Counted from the first letter of the stretch, positions 42,699-51,869 are shown. The stretch is DNA of 64,000 nucleotides from CAZHCA01 sp964530825 (GCA_964530825.1 CAZHCA010000017.1:30425-94424), one strand, 5' to 3'. A program made the numbers and translations. Notes: a model not told the origin generated them from the letters alone.

Positions 42699-44615
42699 AT
42701 GCTTTACAGGCTGTTCCTCTTGATCGTACTTTGTAGCTGGACTCATAACCTAAAAGGTCAAACAAGCTGCCGCAATCTCCAAAAGTATACTTACTCCATG
42801 CAAGCGGCCGACAGCTGCATAGCCGAGCGCGATTTTCGTTGTGCCCAGAATTACTACAATGCCGCCAAGGTTTACTGCCGCGATAGCGTGGACCGGATCG
42901 ACCGGGCCAAGGATGCGCTTTTTACCCGAATCAATAACCTGAGGGTAGAGGCCGATTCACTGCGCTTTACGGCAGAAGGGGCCCTGGCGCAAGCGCAGCA
43001 GCTAATCGATGCCTTTTACTTTTTTGGCGATCGTTTTGCCTTAGCTTTTAAGGATGACCAGTTTTACTACATTGATAAAAACGGACAAGAAATCGAAAAG
43101 CTGGGTAGGTGGGAAGAAGCAGAATTGTTCGATACAGCAGGACTGGCAACTGTAGCTAAGCAAGGCAATACCTATCTGATGGATACCTTAGGTAATTTGC
43201 TGAAGGAGGATTACAAAATTGAGTCTAAAGATGATCATTACATTAAACTGGTTATTGGTGAAAATGATTCCCTGACCGCACTTTCCGGGACGTTGAATAA
43301 TTTGGTAGAACTGGAAGAGTTGTATCTGGAAGAACTTCCTGCACTACAACAGTTATCGGATAGCTTTGGTAATTTTCCGAACTTGAAATACCTCAGCATA
43401 TCGAAAACTGGTTTACAGAAGTTACCGACAGGTATTGGACAATTGAACCGTTTAAGAACTTTGCAGCTAAAATTTAACGAAAGTCTAATTCAGCTACCTA
43501 CTAGTATCGGGCGCTTGAGCCAATTGCGGCATCTTATTGCACCGTATAATAATCTGGGGCCTGAACTGCCCGAATCGATAGGTGCTCTGGGAAAGCTACA
43601 ACGACTCGAATTACAATACAATAAACTCAACTCTTTACCTCCTTCTATTGGAGACCTACAACAGCTTATTTATTTAAATTTAGAGAATAATGATTTGTTA
43701 TTTCTACCTCCTGAGATCGGACAGTTGAAAAAATTGGAGGTACTTATTTTAAATGATAACGATGAGATTGCAGAGTTGCCAAAGACTATAGGGCAATTGC
43801 ATCGTTTAAGACACCTGGATCTATCCAGTATGAATGCGTTGGCGTCCTTGCCAGAGAGCATAGCTGAATTGGAGCGTCTGGAATACCTTAACATAAGTAG
43901 CCCTAAATTAAAGGATTTACCCACAGGGATTAAAGATCTGACTCAGTTAGATACGCTGCACATTCAATATGATAAAGACGCAGACCTGGATATAATTTTT
44001 CAAAATTTGAATGCCCTAAAGTGGTTGAGCCTGACTTATTATACACTATTCGATCAACAGCCACCCCCAATACAAGGTATTCAATATCTGGATAGCTTAG
44101 TAAATCTAAGGTTCATCGGAGAGTTTGATTTTTCAACCCTAGTGAGCCAGGTTAATGGCCTGAGTAACCTCAAACAGCTTTCTATATCTCATTGTAATTC
44201 AATCAAGAAATTACCAATGAATGTCGGTAAACTGGATCAGTTAGAGCGCCTCGCGATCATTGCCATCGATAGTTTGATATCCGTTCCGAAAAGTATTGGA
44301 GAACTTAGTGGTCTGAAAGCTCTGGTCATTAGATGGAACCCACAACTTCAAAAACTACCTTCTTCCTTGACCAGGCTTACGGCGCTAAGGGAGTTAAGGT
44401 TACCCGGTAATGCCTTGGTAGCATTGCCAAAAGATATAGGAGTACTAAAAAGTTTACAATGGTTAGACCTATCAGAAAATCAACTTTCGGCCCTTCCGAG
44501 TTCAATAATCAATCTACTGAATTTGAGGCGATTAGATCTGCGTGGAAATTCTATTCCCAAAGCCGAGATAGAAAACCTTCAGCGGCAACTTATCAATTGC
44601 AAGATTAACTATTGA
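42699..44615 (+). CDS. Exported leucine-rich-repeat protein, divergent (LRR-3)
   Basis: 638 residues. The N-terminal 100 residues are close to LRR-1 (signal peptide ending HNLKGQ; cysteines 24, 40, 48, 60; AADSCIAERDFRCAQNYYNAAKVYCRDSVDRI in parts), even at DNA level. The LRR part (~190-610, about 17 repeats) is much more divergent: irregular lengths, fewer GQLQ edges, and visibly more A+T-rich codons. Consensus patterns such as LPTSIGRLSQ and LPPSIGDLQQ still mark the repeats, and the cap has NSIPKAEIENLQ with the fifth Cys (LINCKINY). Starts 20 bp after LRR-2; last gene of the operon. Confidence 0.86.
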   Translation: MLYRLFLLIVLCSWTHNLKGQTSCRNLQKYTYSMQAADSCIAERDFRCAQNYYNAAKVYCRDSVDRIDRAKDALFTRINNLRVEADSLRFTAEGALAQAQQLIDAFYFFGDRFALAFKDDQFYYIDKNGQEIEKLGRWEEAELFDTAGLATVAKQGNTYLMDTLGNLLKEDYKIESKDDHYIKLVIGENDSLTALSGTLNNLVELEELYLEELPALQQLSDSFGNFPNLKYLSISKTGLQKLPTGIGQLNRLRTLQLKFNESLIQLPTSIGRLSQLRHLIAPYNNLGPELPESIGALGKLQRLELQYNKLNSLPPSIGDLQQLIYLNLENNDLLFLPPEIGQLKKLEVLILNDNDEIAELPKTIGQLHRLRHLDLSSMNALASLPESIAELERLEYLNISSPKLKDLPTGIKDLTQLDTLHIQYDKDADLDIIFQNLNALKWLSLTYYTLFDQQPPPIQGIQYLDSLVNLRFIGEFDFSTLVSQVNGLSNLKQLSISHCNSIKKLPMNVGKLDQLERLAIIAIDSLISVPKSIGELSGLKALVIRWNPQLQKLPSSLTRLTALRELRLPGNALVALPKDIGVLKSLQWLDLSENQLSALPSSIINLLNLRRLDLRGNSIPKAEIENLQRQLINCKINY

Positions 44616-44833
44616 ATGTTATCCACAAAGCATTTCCTCCTCATTCGTAGGACCAGAAAATTCGGCGCTATAACCGAAGATCACCCCTCCCAATAGTACG
44701 CTTACTCCCTGCTAAACATGGTTATTGTTAATGTGCCTTCAGGAGTGGTCCCGCTCAATTTAATCGACGGAATTATGAAAAAATAGTGGGTAAATATATT
44801 TGCAGGTATTTTTGCGAACTTTTTTTTTAAACT

Positions 44834-44864
44834 AGTTGGAACGACCACAATAGCCGTTCCAACT
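44834..44864. other. Stem-loop downstream of the LRR operon
   Basis: AGTTGGAACG (44834-44843) pairs perfectly with CGTTCCAACT (44855-44864) over an 11-base loop, between the convergent LRR-3 and Spy-like genes. The T run lies before the stem on the plus strand, so it is not a standard terminator in either direction; the rest of 44616-44876 shows no gene. Confidence 0.45.
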
Positions 44865-44876
44865 GGATCTCGGTGC

Positions 44877-45269
44877 TTACTGTTTTCGCTTGCGGAGTTC
44901 TTTTCTTCGCGCCTTCATCTCTTCGCGCTTATCCTCGTAGACAGCAAATTGATCGTCATTCAATAGGGCTTTCATTTCTTCATTCTTAGCATTGCTTAAA
45001 CCTTTGAGTTCCTTCATCTTTTTGCGGCGGCCACTGTCACTTTCGGCTACCGTTTTCATCTTTTCGGCATACTTGCGGGTGATGTTCTCGAATTCCGTTT
45101 TTTGTTCTTCGGTAAGATCTAGTGCAGCGAAGTAGTCCTCTACTTCGGCTGTTACCTGGGCTTTAATTTCCGCCTTTTGCTCATCGGTAAGTTGAGATTG
45201 GGCCAGTAGAGTAGGGGTGGTGCAGATTAGTAACAGCAACCCTAAAATGCTTGTGCTCAATACTTTCAT
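44877..45269 (-). CDS. Small exported Spy/CpxP-like protein
   Basis: 130 residues with a signal peptide (LGLLLLICTTPTLLAQ, ~8-24). The mature part is helical and highly charged with LTEEQKTEFENI and LLNDDQFAVYEDKREEMKARR, the kind of paired LTxxQ-like helices seen in Spy/CpxP-type periplasmic proteins, though the exact LTxxQR motif is not perfect. Possibly a metal- or stress-responsive chaperone; confidence in function low. Upstream on the minus strand TAATTTTG fits a Bacteroidota -7 element but no -33 TTTG is placed correctly. Confidence 0.7.
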   Translation of the reverse strand: MKVLSTSILGLLLLICTTPTLLAQSQLTDEQKAEIKAQVTAEVEDYFAALDLTEEQKTEFENITRKYAEKMKTVAESDSGRRKKMKELKGLSNAKNEEMKALLNDDQFAVYEDKREEMKARRKELRKRKQ

Positions 45270-45328
45270 TATGGTTGTTTTAGTGTAAGGTTAAGGGGTA
45301 ATATAAGCCAAAATTAAGTACCGTCTAA

Positions 45329-46513
45329 TTATTTGACCAGATTAATGATCACCTTTTCCGGATCGATGCAGTTCCCACTCATAGTGGCCAAATTTCCCGG
45401 AATGCGGCCGAGCACATCAGCTTGTAGGTCCGGCGGCCCCACATTGAGCAGCATGACACCCTGGCGGGTAGCGTAGGGGAGGGAAAAAGCGCGATCCTTG
45501 GCTTGCTCGCCAACTCCCAGGTACAATTTTCGACGATTGTGGCTCTGCGATAAATCAAGACCGGTACAGTCATAGCTAAAATCAGGCTCGAGATTTTGCT
45601 GCCGAATGGGATGATAGGGGTTATTATGGAGATTATCGAAGCGATACTGTAGGCGATTTCGGATATGCCGGAACCGGTTCGACAACCGTATTTTCAAATT
45701 GTATCGGTAAATATCCCGAAAGAGCACCTCCTTAACGGTTGGGTAGTTGATACGGCCCATAAGCAACTGGTAATCAGATACTTTGTATTTTCGGGTACGC
45801 ACGTGTTTGATATCGAGCGAACTCAATAGTGACAACAAGCTCATTTGTACCAAAATTACTCGATCCCAATGCAGATTGTGGTATTGGTTTGCAATTTTGG
45901 ACAGGAAAAACTCCAGTCGCTGAAACAGCTCCCGGTACGCGGGGTCTTGTTGGTAAGTTTCATAAAAAGTCGTGAAGTCCATGACAGCCGGATGTTCAAA
46001 GCTGGCATCTAAAATGATTTTTTCTCCGATGGCTTTGCAATAATATTTAGGTAAGGCGCTTTGGTATACCTTGTCGAGGTCTTCGCGGAGTAGCGGGTAG
46101 AAGTAGTCGATATTGTTGAAGCTTTTTTCTACGTGGTTAAGCCGGTAGTGGAGCCTCCGGCTGCGCTTGGAGGCCTGAAAACGCAGTAAGTCCAGCTTGC
46201 GGTACAATATTTCCACCCACGCGAAATAGGAAGCAAAAATGTATAAGGTGATCATTTTGTAGTAGGGGGAAGTATCGAACCAACGTTCATTACGTCCACT
46301 CGTGAAATTCGCGATACGCGAGCGCAAAGCATCGGCTGAGCGAATGGTTGGGTTGGAGAACTTGTCAAAAATTTCGTTGGCCTGTTTGCGCTGTTTGATG
46401 TTGTTGGGCAGCAAAACCTCGAAGACGAACTTCAGGGAAGCTCCTACGAATCCGCCGACAAAAGAGGAGACCAAGATCAGGACAAGGCTATTGGCCGGGA
46501 GGGCATCAAACAT
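45329..46513 (-). CDS. Unrecognised protein with N-terminal membrane helix
   Basis: 394 residues. An N-terminal hydrophobic segment (~9-32, LVLILVSSFVGGFVGASLKFVFEVLL) anchors it; the rest is soluble, rich in Arg/Tyr and helices (RYKVSDYQLLMG, RFRHIRNRLQYRF). The C-terminal ~50 residues are more hydrophobic and Gly/Pro-containing, with one Cys (MSGNCIDPEK). No family recognised. Single gene on the minus strand. Confidence 0.65.
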   Translation of the reverse strand: MFDALPANSLVLILVSSFVGGFVGASLKFVFEVLLPNNIKQRKQANEIFDKFSNPTIRSADALRSRIANFTSGRNERWFDTSPYYKMITLYIFASYFAWVEILYRKLDLLRFQASKRSRRLHYRLNHVEKSFNNIDYFYPLLREDLDKVYQSALPKYYCKAIGEKIILDASFEHPAVMDFTTFYETYQQDPAYRELFQRLEFFLSKIANQYHNLHWDRVILVQMSLLSLLSSLDIKHVRTRKYKVSDYQLLMGRINYPTVKEVLFRDIYRYNLKIRLSNRFRHIRNRLQYRFDNLHNNPYHPIRQQNLEPDFSYDCTGLDLSQSHNRRKLYLGVGEQAKDRAFSLPYATRQGVMLLNVGPPDLQADVLGRIPGNLATMSGNCIDPEKVIINLVK

Positions 46514-46712
46514 GGATTAGAAATTATTTATTTAACATAATATAAATTATGGGCAATTTTTATGGGCGGCGGTCGGAATTATTGGCTCACAATAAATCCT
46601 AATATAAAAATAATCTTGGGTGCTGCTGACTTGCACGTCCGGACAGATATCCACCGGCGCCAGCATTTTTTATAGCCATGAGCGAAAAAGCCAAAGCGAA
46701 ATTAACCTGTAC

Positions 46713-47420
46713 CTATTTTAATACATAGACAGCGCCCAGGCTCAAAAAATACGAGCGCATTGTGGCCAGATCGTCCTGAGCCGGATCTTTTACACGGAAA
46801 AATGGGTTGAAAGCCATGGTGTGCCGCAGCTGGACTCCGAAATTCGGTCCAAAACTGTGTTGGTATCCGAAAACCATTGACCATTGCCGGTCATCAAATT
46901 CGGGCCGGCGCGCGGCAAGCTTCAGTAGCGGATTACGGGAATTGACCCGCGGTGAAGCGTAATTATCAATAGTTACCCCCACTAGCCGGCCGTAGCTAAA
47001 TCCAATCTGAAGGTCACTTGCAAAATAAGTGCCATGGGCTTTGGGTTTGCCTAAAATGTGCAGCATAACGGGTACTTCTACGTAGTCCAGCCGGATCTCA
47101 ATGTAAGTGTTGCTGCTTTTGGCGATTTCTTTCTCGCTGGGGCGAGCGCCCAGTTGGCTGAATTGCATTTCCAAACTCAAAAAGGTCTTTTCGCTCAGCA
47201 CAGCGATGCCCTGCAATCCAACGTTCAGGCCCCGCTTCCGATAGCCTTGATAGTCGTCCCCATCGATCTGGGCAAAGTTAAAGCCCGTCGCCATGCCTAC
47301 TTTAAACCGGTCTTCAATACGCACCAAACGACCTTGGGCTTTTATTCCGGCAGCTGTCGCGACGATCAGTGCAAGGATCATACACGTTCGGCGTAGGTCG
47401 GGTGTCTTGCTGGCTAGCAT
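46713..47420 (-). CDS. PorT-like outer-membrane beta-barrel protein
   Basis: 235 residues from the ATG at 47420, giving a short signal peptide with Arg pair then MILALIVATAAGIKAQ. The mature part starts with FKVGMATGFNFAQIDGDDYQGYRKRGLNVGLQGI (in parts), the usual opening of the OMP_b-brl_2/PorT-like family, and continues with alternating strands (TFLSLEMQFSQLGA, YVEVPVMLHILG) to a barrel-type end. Possibly involved in envelope transport; exact role unknown. Confidence 0.78.
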   Translation of the reverse strand: MLASKTPDLRRTCMILALIVATAAGIKAQGRLVRIEDRFKVGMATGFNFAQIDGDDYQGYRKRGLNVGLQGIAVLSEKTFLSLEMQFSQLGARPSEKEIAKSSNTYIEIRLDYVEVPVMLHILGKPKAHGTYFASDLQIGFSYGRLVGVTIDNYASPRVNSRNPLLKLAARRPEFDDRQWSMVFGYQHSFGPNFGVQLRHTMAFNPFFRVKDPAQDDLATMRSYFLSLGAVYVLK

Positions 47421-47521
47421 ACAACCTAACCTACGCAATGCCGGCCGCTCTCCTGCCCTTTTACCCGATTAAATAGGTCGTGCAGGTGACGGATCGGCAA
47501 AGACCACGAAAACCAATTCCA

Positions 47522-50500
47522 TTACGGCTTCGCTTTCTTCAGTTGTTGCTGCAACTCCTTTACGGCAGCTTCCAGCTGCTGGTCGCGGCCACGAGCCACC
47601 AGACCGGGATCATTAGGCACTTTGACATCTGGTTCTAACTGGTTGTTTTCCAGGTATTTATCATCATTGGTTAACATGCCTACTTGAGGTATGCCAAAGA
47701 CCAGGTCGCCGGTGGGCAGTCGCTCCCACCAAACGGCAGTGCCGGTTCCGGGTACGGGCATTCCGAGCAGCTTACCGATGCCGAGTTCTTTGTAAGCGAA
47801 GGGGAACATGTGTGCATCGGAGTAGTTACTTTCGCTCATGACTACAATTGATGGTTTCCGCCACTTGAACTGGGGCTCGGCGCCAAGTTCTTGCCCGCGC
47901 GGACGAAAACGGATGTACTGCTCGCCACTCAGGAAGGTTGCTAAGTCATCGTGTAGCCAGCCGCCGCCGTTGAAACGGGTGTCGACAATCAGGGCTTCCT
48001 TGCTAGCATTGCGACCCAGCACCTCTTCGTAAACGGTGCGATAGCTTTTGTCATTCATACCACGCACGTGCACGTAACCGATATTGCCACCAGACAGGCT
48101 GTCGACCAACTCCCGGCAGTTATCGACCCAGCGCTGGTAGCGCAGCTGATTCTCTTCGTCCAGGCTGATGGGCTCCACTCGTTCATCCCAGCGTTTCTGG
48201 GTAGCGGGATCGTAAAGCGATACCAACGTTGGCTTCCCCTTCTTGCGGTTGAGCAGTGCGTAGGGATTGACGTCAGTCGACAGTGCTTTACCATCAATTT
48301 TCTCAATGATTACCCCAGGCCTCATTTCCGACTCGCTCTTATCAAAAGGCCCCTTCGCCATCACTTCGACGACCTTCCAACCGTCGCCGGTATGTTGCTG
48401 GTTGTAAAAAAGCCCCAAAGCAGCTGTTTCGTCTCCGGCCTTGATCTCCGGCCGGTATCGGGCTCCGGTATGCGAAGCGTTGAGCTCTCCAAGCAGTTCA
48501 CTCAGCATTTCTGCAAAATCGTGACCGTTGTTGATGTGAGGTAAAAAGCGTTGGTAGGCTTCCTTGTAAAAACCCCAATCTACGGAATGCAAATCGGGCA
48601 GATAGAATTTTTTCTCTACCTGACGCCAGATATGTTCCAACAGGTAGGCGCGTTCGGCTGCGGCGTTGAGCACCATTTCCCCGTTAATCTTCACTGGCTC
48701 GGCCTTACCCTCTTTGATTTCAATCTTGTGGATTTTACCGTCGGCCAACACGAAGAGGTGCTCTTCTTTTTCATCAACCTGCATATCGCTTACCGATTTG
48801 GCGCCCAATTTGGCGAGGATCTTGGTATCCTTGCTGCGCAATTCGGTTTTCCACAAATCGTAGCCCTTTTCAAACTTAGCCAGATAGTACAAGTTCTCTC
48901 CAGCCTTGTCGACATAAGCGCCCCCCAAGTCGGAAGAGTGTATGGTCAGCTTGGTTTTGCGGTCTTCGATGCCGTCCAACTCGATTTCCAGGGGCTCCAT
49001 GGCTTTTTCATCTTCGTCATCATCATCTTCTTCTTGGTCATTCGCTTTCTCTTTCTTTTCCTTTTCTTCTTTCCAAATGGCGTACGCTTCCTCGTCTAGC
49101 TGAAAACGATCATAAGCGGCCCGGGTAAAAAACATGCCGTAGATATCGCCTTCACCACCCCAACTACCGTGGTTTTTCTGTCCATCGCGATCAGAGTACC
49201 ACATCATCATTTGGCCATCCATCATCCAGCGGGGCTGGGCATCGGAATAGCCACTCTTGGTGAGGTTGATCACCTCCCCTACTCCATTAGCCTTTACCAG
49301 TCCGGCCTGTTGAATCCAAACATTATTGGCCAGGTATTCCACCAGGAACCATTGGCCGTCAGGCGACCACTGATAATGCTGATCACCATCGGAGTAGGAA
49401 TAATTCAGGTCGCCGGGCAATATGGTACGTTGGTCTTTTGATTTCAGGTTGATCACCCTCAGCTCAGTACGCTCTTCCAGATAGGCGACCTCTTCTCCGT
49501 CGGGGGAGTACCGGGGCTGGAATTCTTCTTTTTCCGAGTTCACCAATGCTTTTTCCTCGAGCAAAGTGGCCATAAAGAAATAGGGCTCCTCGTCGCGCAC
49601 GATTGCCATTTCGTAAACATTCCAGCTGCCATCGCGCTCGCCCGCGTAGATGAGCTTGCGTCCGTCAGGATGGAAGCTCACGCTGCGCTCCTGCTCGGGT
49701 GTTTCGGTGATGCGGCGGGTGGTACCTTCTTTTACCGAAGCCACAAATACCTCGCCCCGCACCACAAAAGCTACTTCCTTGCCATTGGGGGACAGTGCCA
49801 TATCAGTGATCTTAGCGTTGACTGGCAGGATCTCGCGTTCGTTATAGCGGTCACTGGCCATAGTCTGCACAGAAACCTTCCGGGGCTCTTGACCCGGACG
49901 CAGGGTGTACAACTCGCCATTCCAGCTAAAACAGAGCAAACCGTTGTCGCTCACCGAAAGGTGACGCACCGGATGCTTTTCGAAACTGGTCAGTTGCTCG
50001 ATGGCTTCATCAGTATAAATTGATTGGCGAAAAACATTGAAGTCGCCCGCTCGCTCACTGAGATAATAGACCGCCTCCTGTCCGGGTACAAAAACCGGAT
50101 TGCGATCTTCGCCCTCAAAGCTAGAGAATTGGGTATAGGTTGCGCTTTCCAAATCGTACAGCCACACATCTCGCGTAACGGAGGATGTATGGTGCTTGCG
50201 CATGGGGTCCTCGTATCCTTTGCGATCGTGAAAAACGAGCATGGTCCCGGCGCTGTTGTAGCGGGTCCACTCGGCGGGCGTCGTCAGCTCTTGGCGCACC
50301 CTACCCCCGCTTACCGGGGTGCTGTATAACTCGGGCAGCACCCCGGAAGGAAACTGCTGGTTGCTGGCTGCATCCAGACGGCTTGAGGCGAACAATACCC
50401 GCTGGCCATCAGGCGTGAAATCCGACGGATGGTCATCAGCAGAATGGTAGGTCAGCCGCCGCACATTACCGCCTCGGGCCGCCATCACAAATACGTCGTA

Positions 50501-50764
50501 ATTGCCGTAGCGGTCCGAAGCAAAGGCAATCTGCTGACCGTCACGTGACCATACAGGCATGTAGTCGTGGGCTTCGTGCAGGGTGAGCGGATAGGCTAGC
50601 CCACCGGTAGCATCGACCCGCCAAAGGTCGCCTTTGTAGGAAAAAACGATAGTGCTGCCGTCGGGAGAAATGGCGGGATAGCGCAACCACAGCGGATTGT
50701 CCTGAGCGATACTGAATTGGGCAATAAACAGACAGGCGAAAAGAAGAAAGGTAGGGTGTTTCAT
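47522..50764 (-). CDS. Tricorn-like S41 serine protease (exported)
   Basis: 1080 residues from the ATG at 50764, which begins a signal peptide (FLLFACLFIAQFSIAQ). The N-terminal half is beta-propeller (WD40/PD40-type motifs: YPAISPDGSTIVFSYKGDLW, WSRDGQQIAFASDRYGNYDVF), followed by an acidic linker (EDDDDEDEK). The PDZ domain (LGLFYNQQHTGDGWKVVEVMAKGPF) and S41 C-terminal protease domain with IVMSESNYSDAHMF (nucleophile Ser at ~982) complete the tricorn/C-terminal processing protease layout. Acts on peptides in the periplasm or outside; the substrate is unknown. Confidence 0.9.
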   Translation of the reverse strand: MKHPTFLLFACLFIAQFSIAQDNPLWLRYPAISPDGSTIVFSYKGDLWRVDATGGLAYPLTLHEAHDYMPVWSRDGQQIAFASDRYGNYDVFVMAARGGNVRRLTYHSADDHPSDFTPDGQRVLFASSRLDAASNQQFPSGVLPELYSTPVSGGRVRQELTTPAEWTRYNSAGTMLVFHDRKGYEDPMRKHHTSSVTRDVWLYDLESATYTQFSSFEGEDRNPVFVPGQEAVYYLSERAGDFNVFRQSIYTDEAIEQLTSFEKHPVRHLSVSDNGLLCFSWNGELYTLRPGQEPRKVSVQTMASDRYNEREILPVNAKITDMALSPNGKEVAFVVRGEVFVASVKEGTTRRITETPEQERSVSFHPDGRKLIYAGERDGSWNVYEMAIVRDEEPYFFMATLLEEKALVNSEKEEFQPRYSPDGEEVAYLEERTELRVINLKSKDQRTILPGDLNYSYSDGDQHYQWSPDGQWFLVEYLANNVWIQQAGLVKANGVGEVINLTKSGYSDAQPRWMMDGQMMMWYSDRDGQKNHGSWGGEGDIYGMFFTRAAYDRFQLDEEAYAIWKEEKEKKEKANDQEEDDDDEDEKAMEPLEIELDGIEDRKTKLTIHSSDLGGAYVDKAGENLYYLAKFEKGYDLWKTELRSKDTKILAKLGAKSVSDMQVDEKEEHLFVLADGKIHKIEIKEGKAEPVKINGEMVLNAAAERAYLLEHIWRQVEKKFYLPDLHSVDWGFYKEAYQRFLPHINNGHDFAEMLSELLGELNASHTGARYRPEIKAGDETAALGLFYNQQHTGDGWKVVEVMAKGPFDKSESEMRPGVIIEKIDGKALSTDVNPYALLNRKKGKPTLVSLYDPATQKRWDERVEPISLDEENQLRYQRWVDNCRELVDSLSGGNIGYVHVRGMNDKSYRTVYEEVLGRNASKEALIVDTRFNGGGWLHDDLATFLSGEQYIRFRPRGQELGAEPQFKWRKPSIVVMSESNYSDAHMFPFAYKELGIGKLLGMPVPGTGTAVWWERLPTGDLVFGIPQVGMLTNDDKYLENNQLEPDVKVPNDPGLVARGRDQQLEAAVKELQQQLKKAKP

Positions 50765-50813
50765 AATTAAGTTTCGGTTTTGACAAGATCCTGGGTTGAC
50801 ACGGATAAAAAAT

Positions 50814-51158
50814 TTATTCACTTCTATTCCGCATCCGTAGGTAAGAGCGCACCAGATTTAGAGCGGCATCGATGGCTACTAACCAGGTAAATGGCGGTGA
50901 TTCTTTCTCCATCGAGGCAGCATAGGCTTGGTTTGCCCTACCCGACCGCAACCGCATCCTTAGCAAATAGCGGATTACCGTGCCAATTATGCCAATAATC
51001 TTCAAGGGCGAACTGGCTGTGTCGATAAAGGCATCACGTGTGTCTTCGCGTATTACCTGTACGCTTTGCGACAACTGCGCCCAGGCAAAATCGGCTCTAC
51101 GCTTAGCGTTTTCCTGAGCAGCTCTCAATTCTTGGAGGTTATTGATTGAATTCGCCAT
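50814..51158 (-). CDS. Small protein, function unknown, in YtxH/holin-like operon
   Basis: 114 residues. N-terminal helix rich in Ala/Arg/Gln (RAAQENAKRRADFAWAQL), one hydrophobic stretch (PLKIIGIIGTVIRYLL, ~55-70) and a basic C-terminus (RMRNRSE). Last of the three-gene leftward operon, 6 bp after the holin-like gene; such small triads are common in Bacteroidota stress-related loci. Its stop lies 50 bp upstream of the tricorn start. Confidence 0.65.
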   Translation of the reverse strand: MANSINNLQELRAAQENAKRRADFAWAQLSQSVQVIREDTRDAFIDTASSPLKIIGIIGTVIRYLLRMRLRSGRANQAYAASMEKESPPFTWLVAIDAALNLVRSYLRMRNRSE

Positions 51159-51164
51159 AACCTA

Positions 51165-51524
51165 CTAATGATTCATAATTTTGATCAGCAGCCCGATTAA
51201 TGGGTTCGTGATGAGCAGCCGGCGCAACAACAAGGTGAAAATCAGCAGCAGGAATAGAATACCGGTCACCAGAAGAAAGCCCATGTAATCAGCTCCCATC
51301 AGCTCGCCCAGATAAAAACCCAAGGCGACCATACCGAAGATCAGCACCACAGTGAACAGCGAAAGAATGACAGTAAGCGTCACCAGAGCCGACACGGTGA
51401 GGGCGATGCGCTCTACCAACTGCAGCTTCAGATATTGGGTTTGGCTGTCGAAATAGGCTTTGGCATACCCCATCGATTCTCCGAGGGTTTCTATAGGGTC
51501 GTGGTCCTTAGTCGGTTGGTCCAT
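51165..51524 (-). CDS. Phage-holin-like membrane protein (DUF1469/holin 3_6 type)
   Basis: 119 residues with three to four closely spaced membrane helices (LTVSALVTLTVILSLFTVVLIFGMVALGFYLG, GFLLVTGILFLLLIFTLLLRRLLI, in parts) and a hydrophilic N-terminus. This matches the superfamily-III holin-like/DUF1469 proteins that are chromosomal in many bacteria and are not phage remnants. Middle gene of the operon between YtxH-like and the 114-residue protein. Confidence 0.82.
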   Translation of the reverse strand: MDQPTKDHDPIETLGESMGYAKAYFDSQTQYLKLQLVERIALTVSALVTLTVILSLFTVVLIFGMVALGFYLGELMGADYMGFLLVTGILFLLLIFTLLLRRLLITNPLIGLLIKIMNH

Positions 51525-51527
51525 TAG

Positions 51528-51869
51528 TTAGTCGTTTTGGTCGCGCAGATCTTTGGCTTTCTTCTCAAGTGCTTCCTGCGCCTTGTGCATTCCTTTTTCG
51601 ATCTTGTCGGCAGCCGTACCCACGATGCTACTGGCTTTTTCGGCGGTCGCCGCCAAGGTTTCGCGCGAATCGTGCGAGAGGTGGTCAGCTTGTTCACGGC
51701 CTTGCTCGGCCATGCGATTCACCTTGTCGGTCAGGTCATTCCCGAAACGTTCGAGATCAGCAGTGAGATTTCTGCGGAATTCCCGGCCGCTCTGTGTGTT
51801 CAGCCAAAAGCCGACCCCGATACCGACCAGCAGGCCTAAGCCAAAAAGATTAGGGCGATTATTGTTCAT
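51528..51869 (-). CDS. YtxH-domain protein
   Basis: 113 residues. A short membrane helix near the N-terminus (LFGLGLLVGIGVGFWLN, with the Gly-rich character of YtxH) is followed by TQSGREFRRNLTADLERFGNDL and a long amphipathic helix rich in Lys/Glu/Ala (KGMHKAQEALEKKAKDLRD). Typical YtxH/gas-vesicle-like stress protein. First gene of the leftward trio (3 bp and 6 bp spacings). Confidence 0.85.
   Translation of the reverse strand: MNNNRPNLFGLGLLVGIGVGFWLNTQSGREFRRNLTADLERFGNDLTDKVNRMAEQGREQADHLSHDSRETLAATAEKASSIVGTAADKIEKGMHKAQEALEKKAKDLRDQND

Larger units (their letters stand above)
38781..44615 (+). repeat. 69-bp tandem LRR coding repeats
   Basis: Three neighbouring genes carry arrays of 69-bp units (23 codons). 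In LRR-1 the copies at 39831-39912 and 40038-40119 are nearly identical and 207 bp (3 units) apart, and those at ~40140-40200 and ~40278-40338 are 138 bp (2 units) apart. This indicates block duplication inside the array. Units in LRR-3 are degenerate at DNA level. Confidence 0.85.

Noticed and set aside
44834..44864. Stem-loop as a rho-independent terminator
   Set aside because: The T run is on the wrong side of the stem for both flanking genes; kept only as a stem-loop.
51165..51524. Holin-like gene as evidence for a prophage
   Set aside because: No other phage genes are near, and this family is commonly chromosomal next to YtxH proteins.
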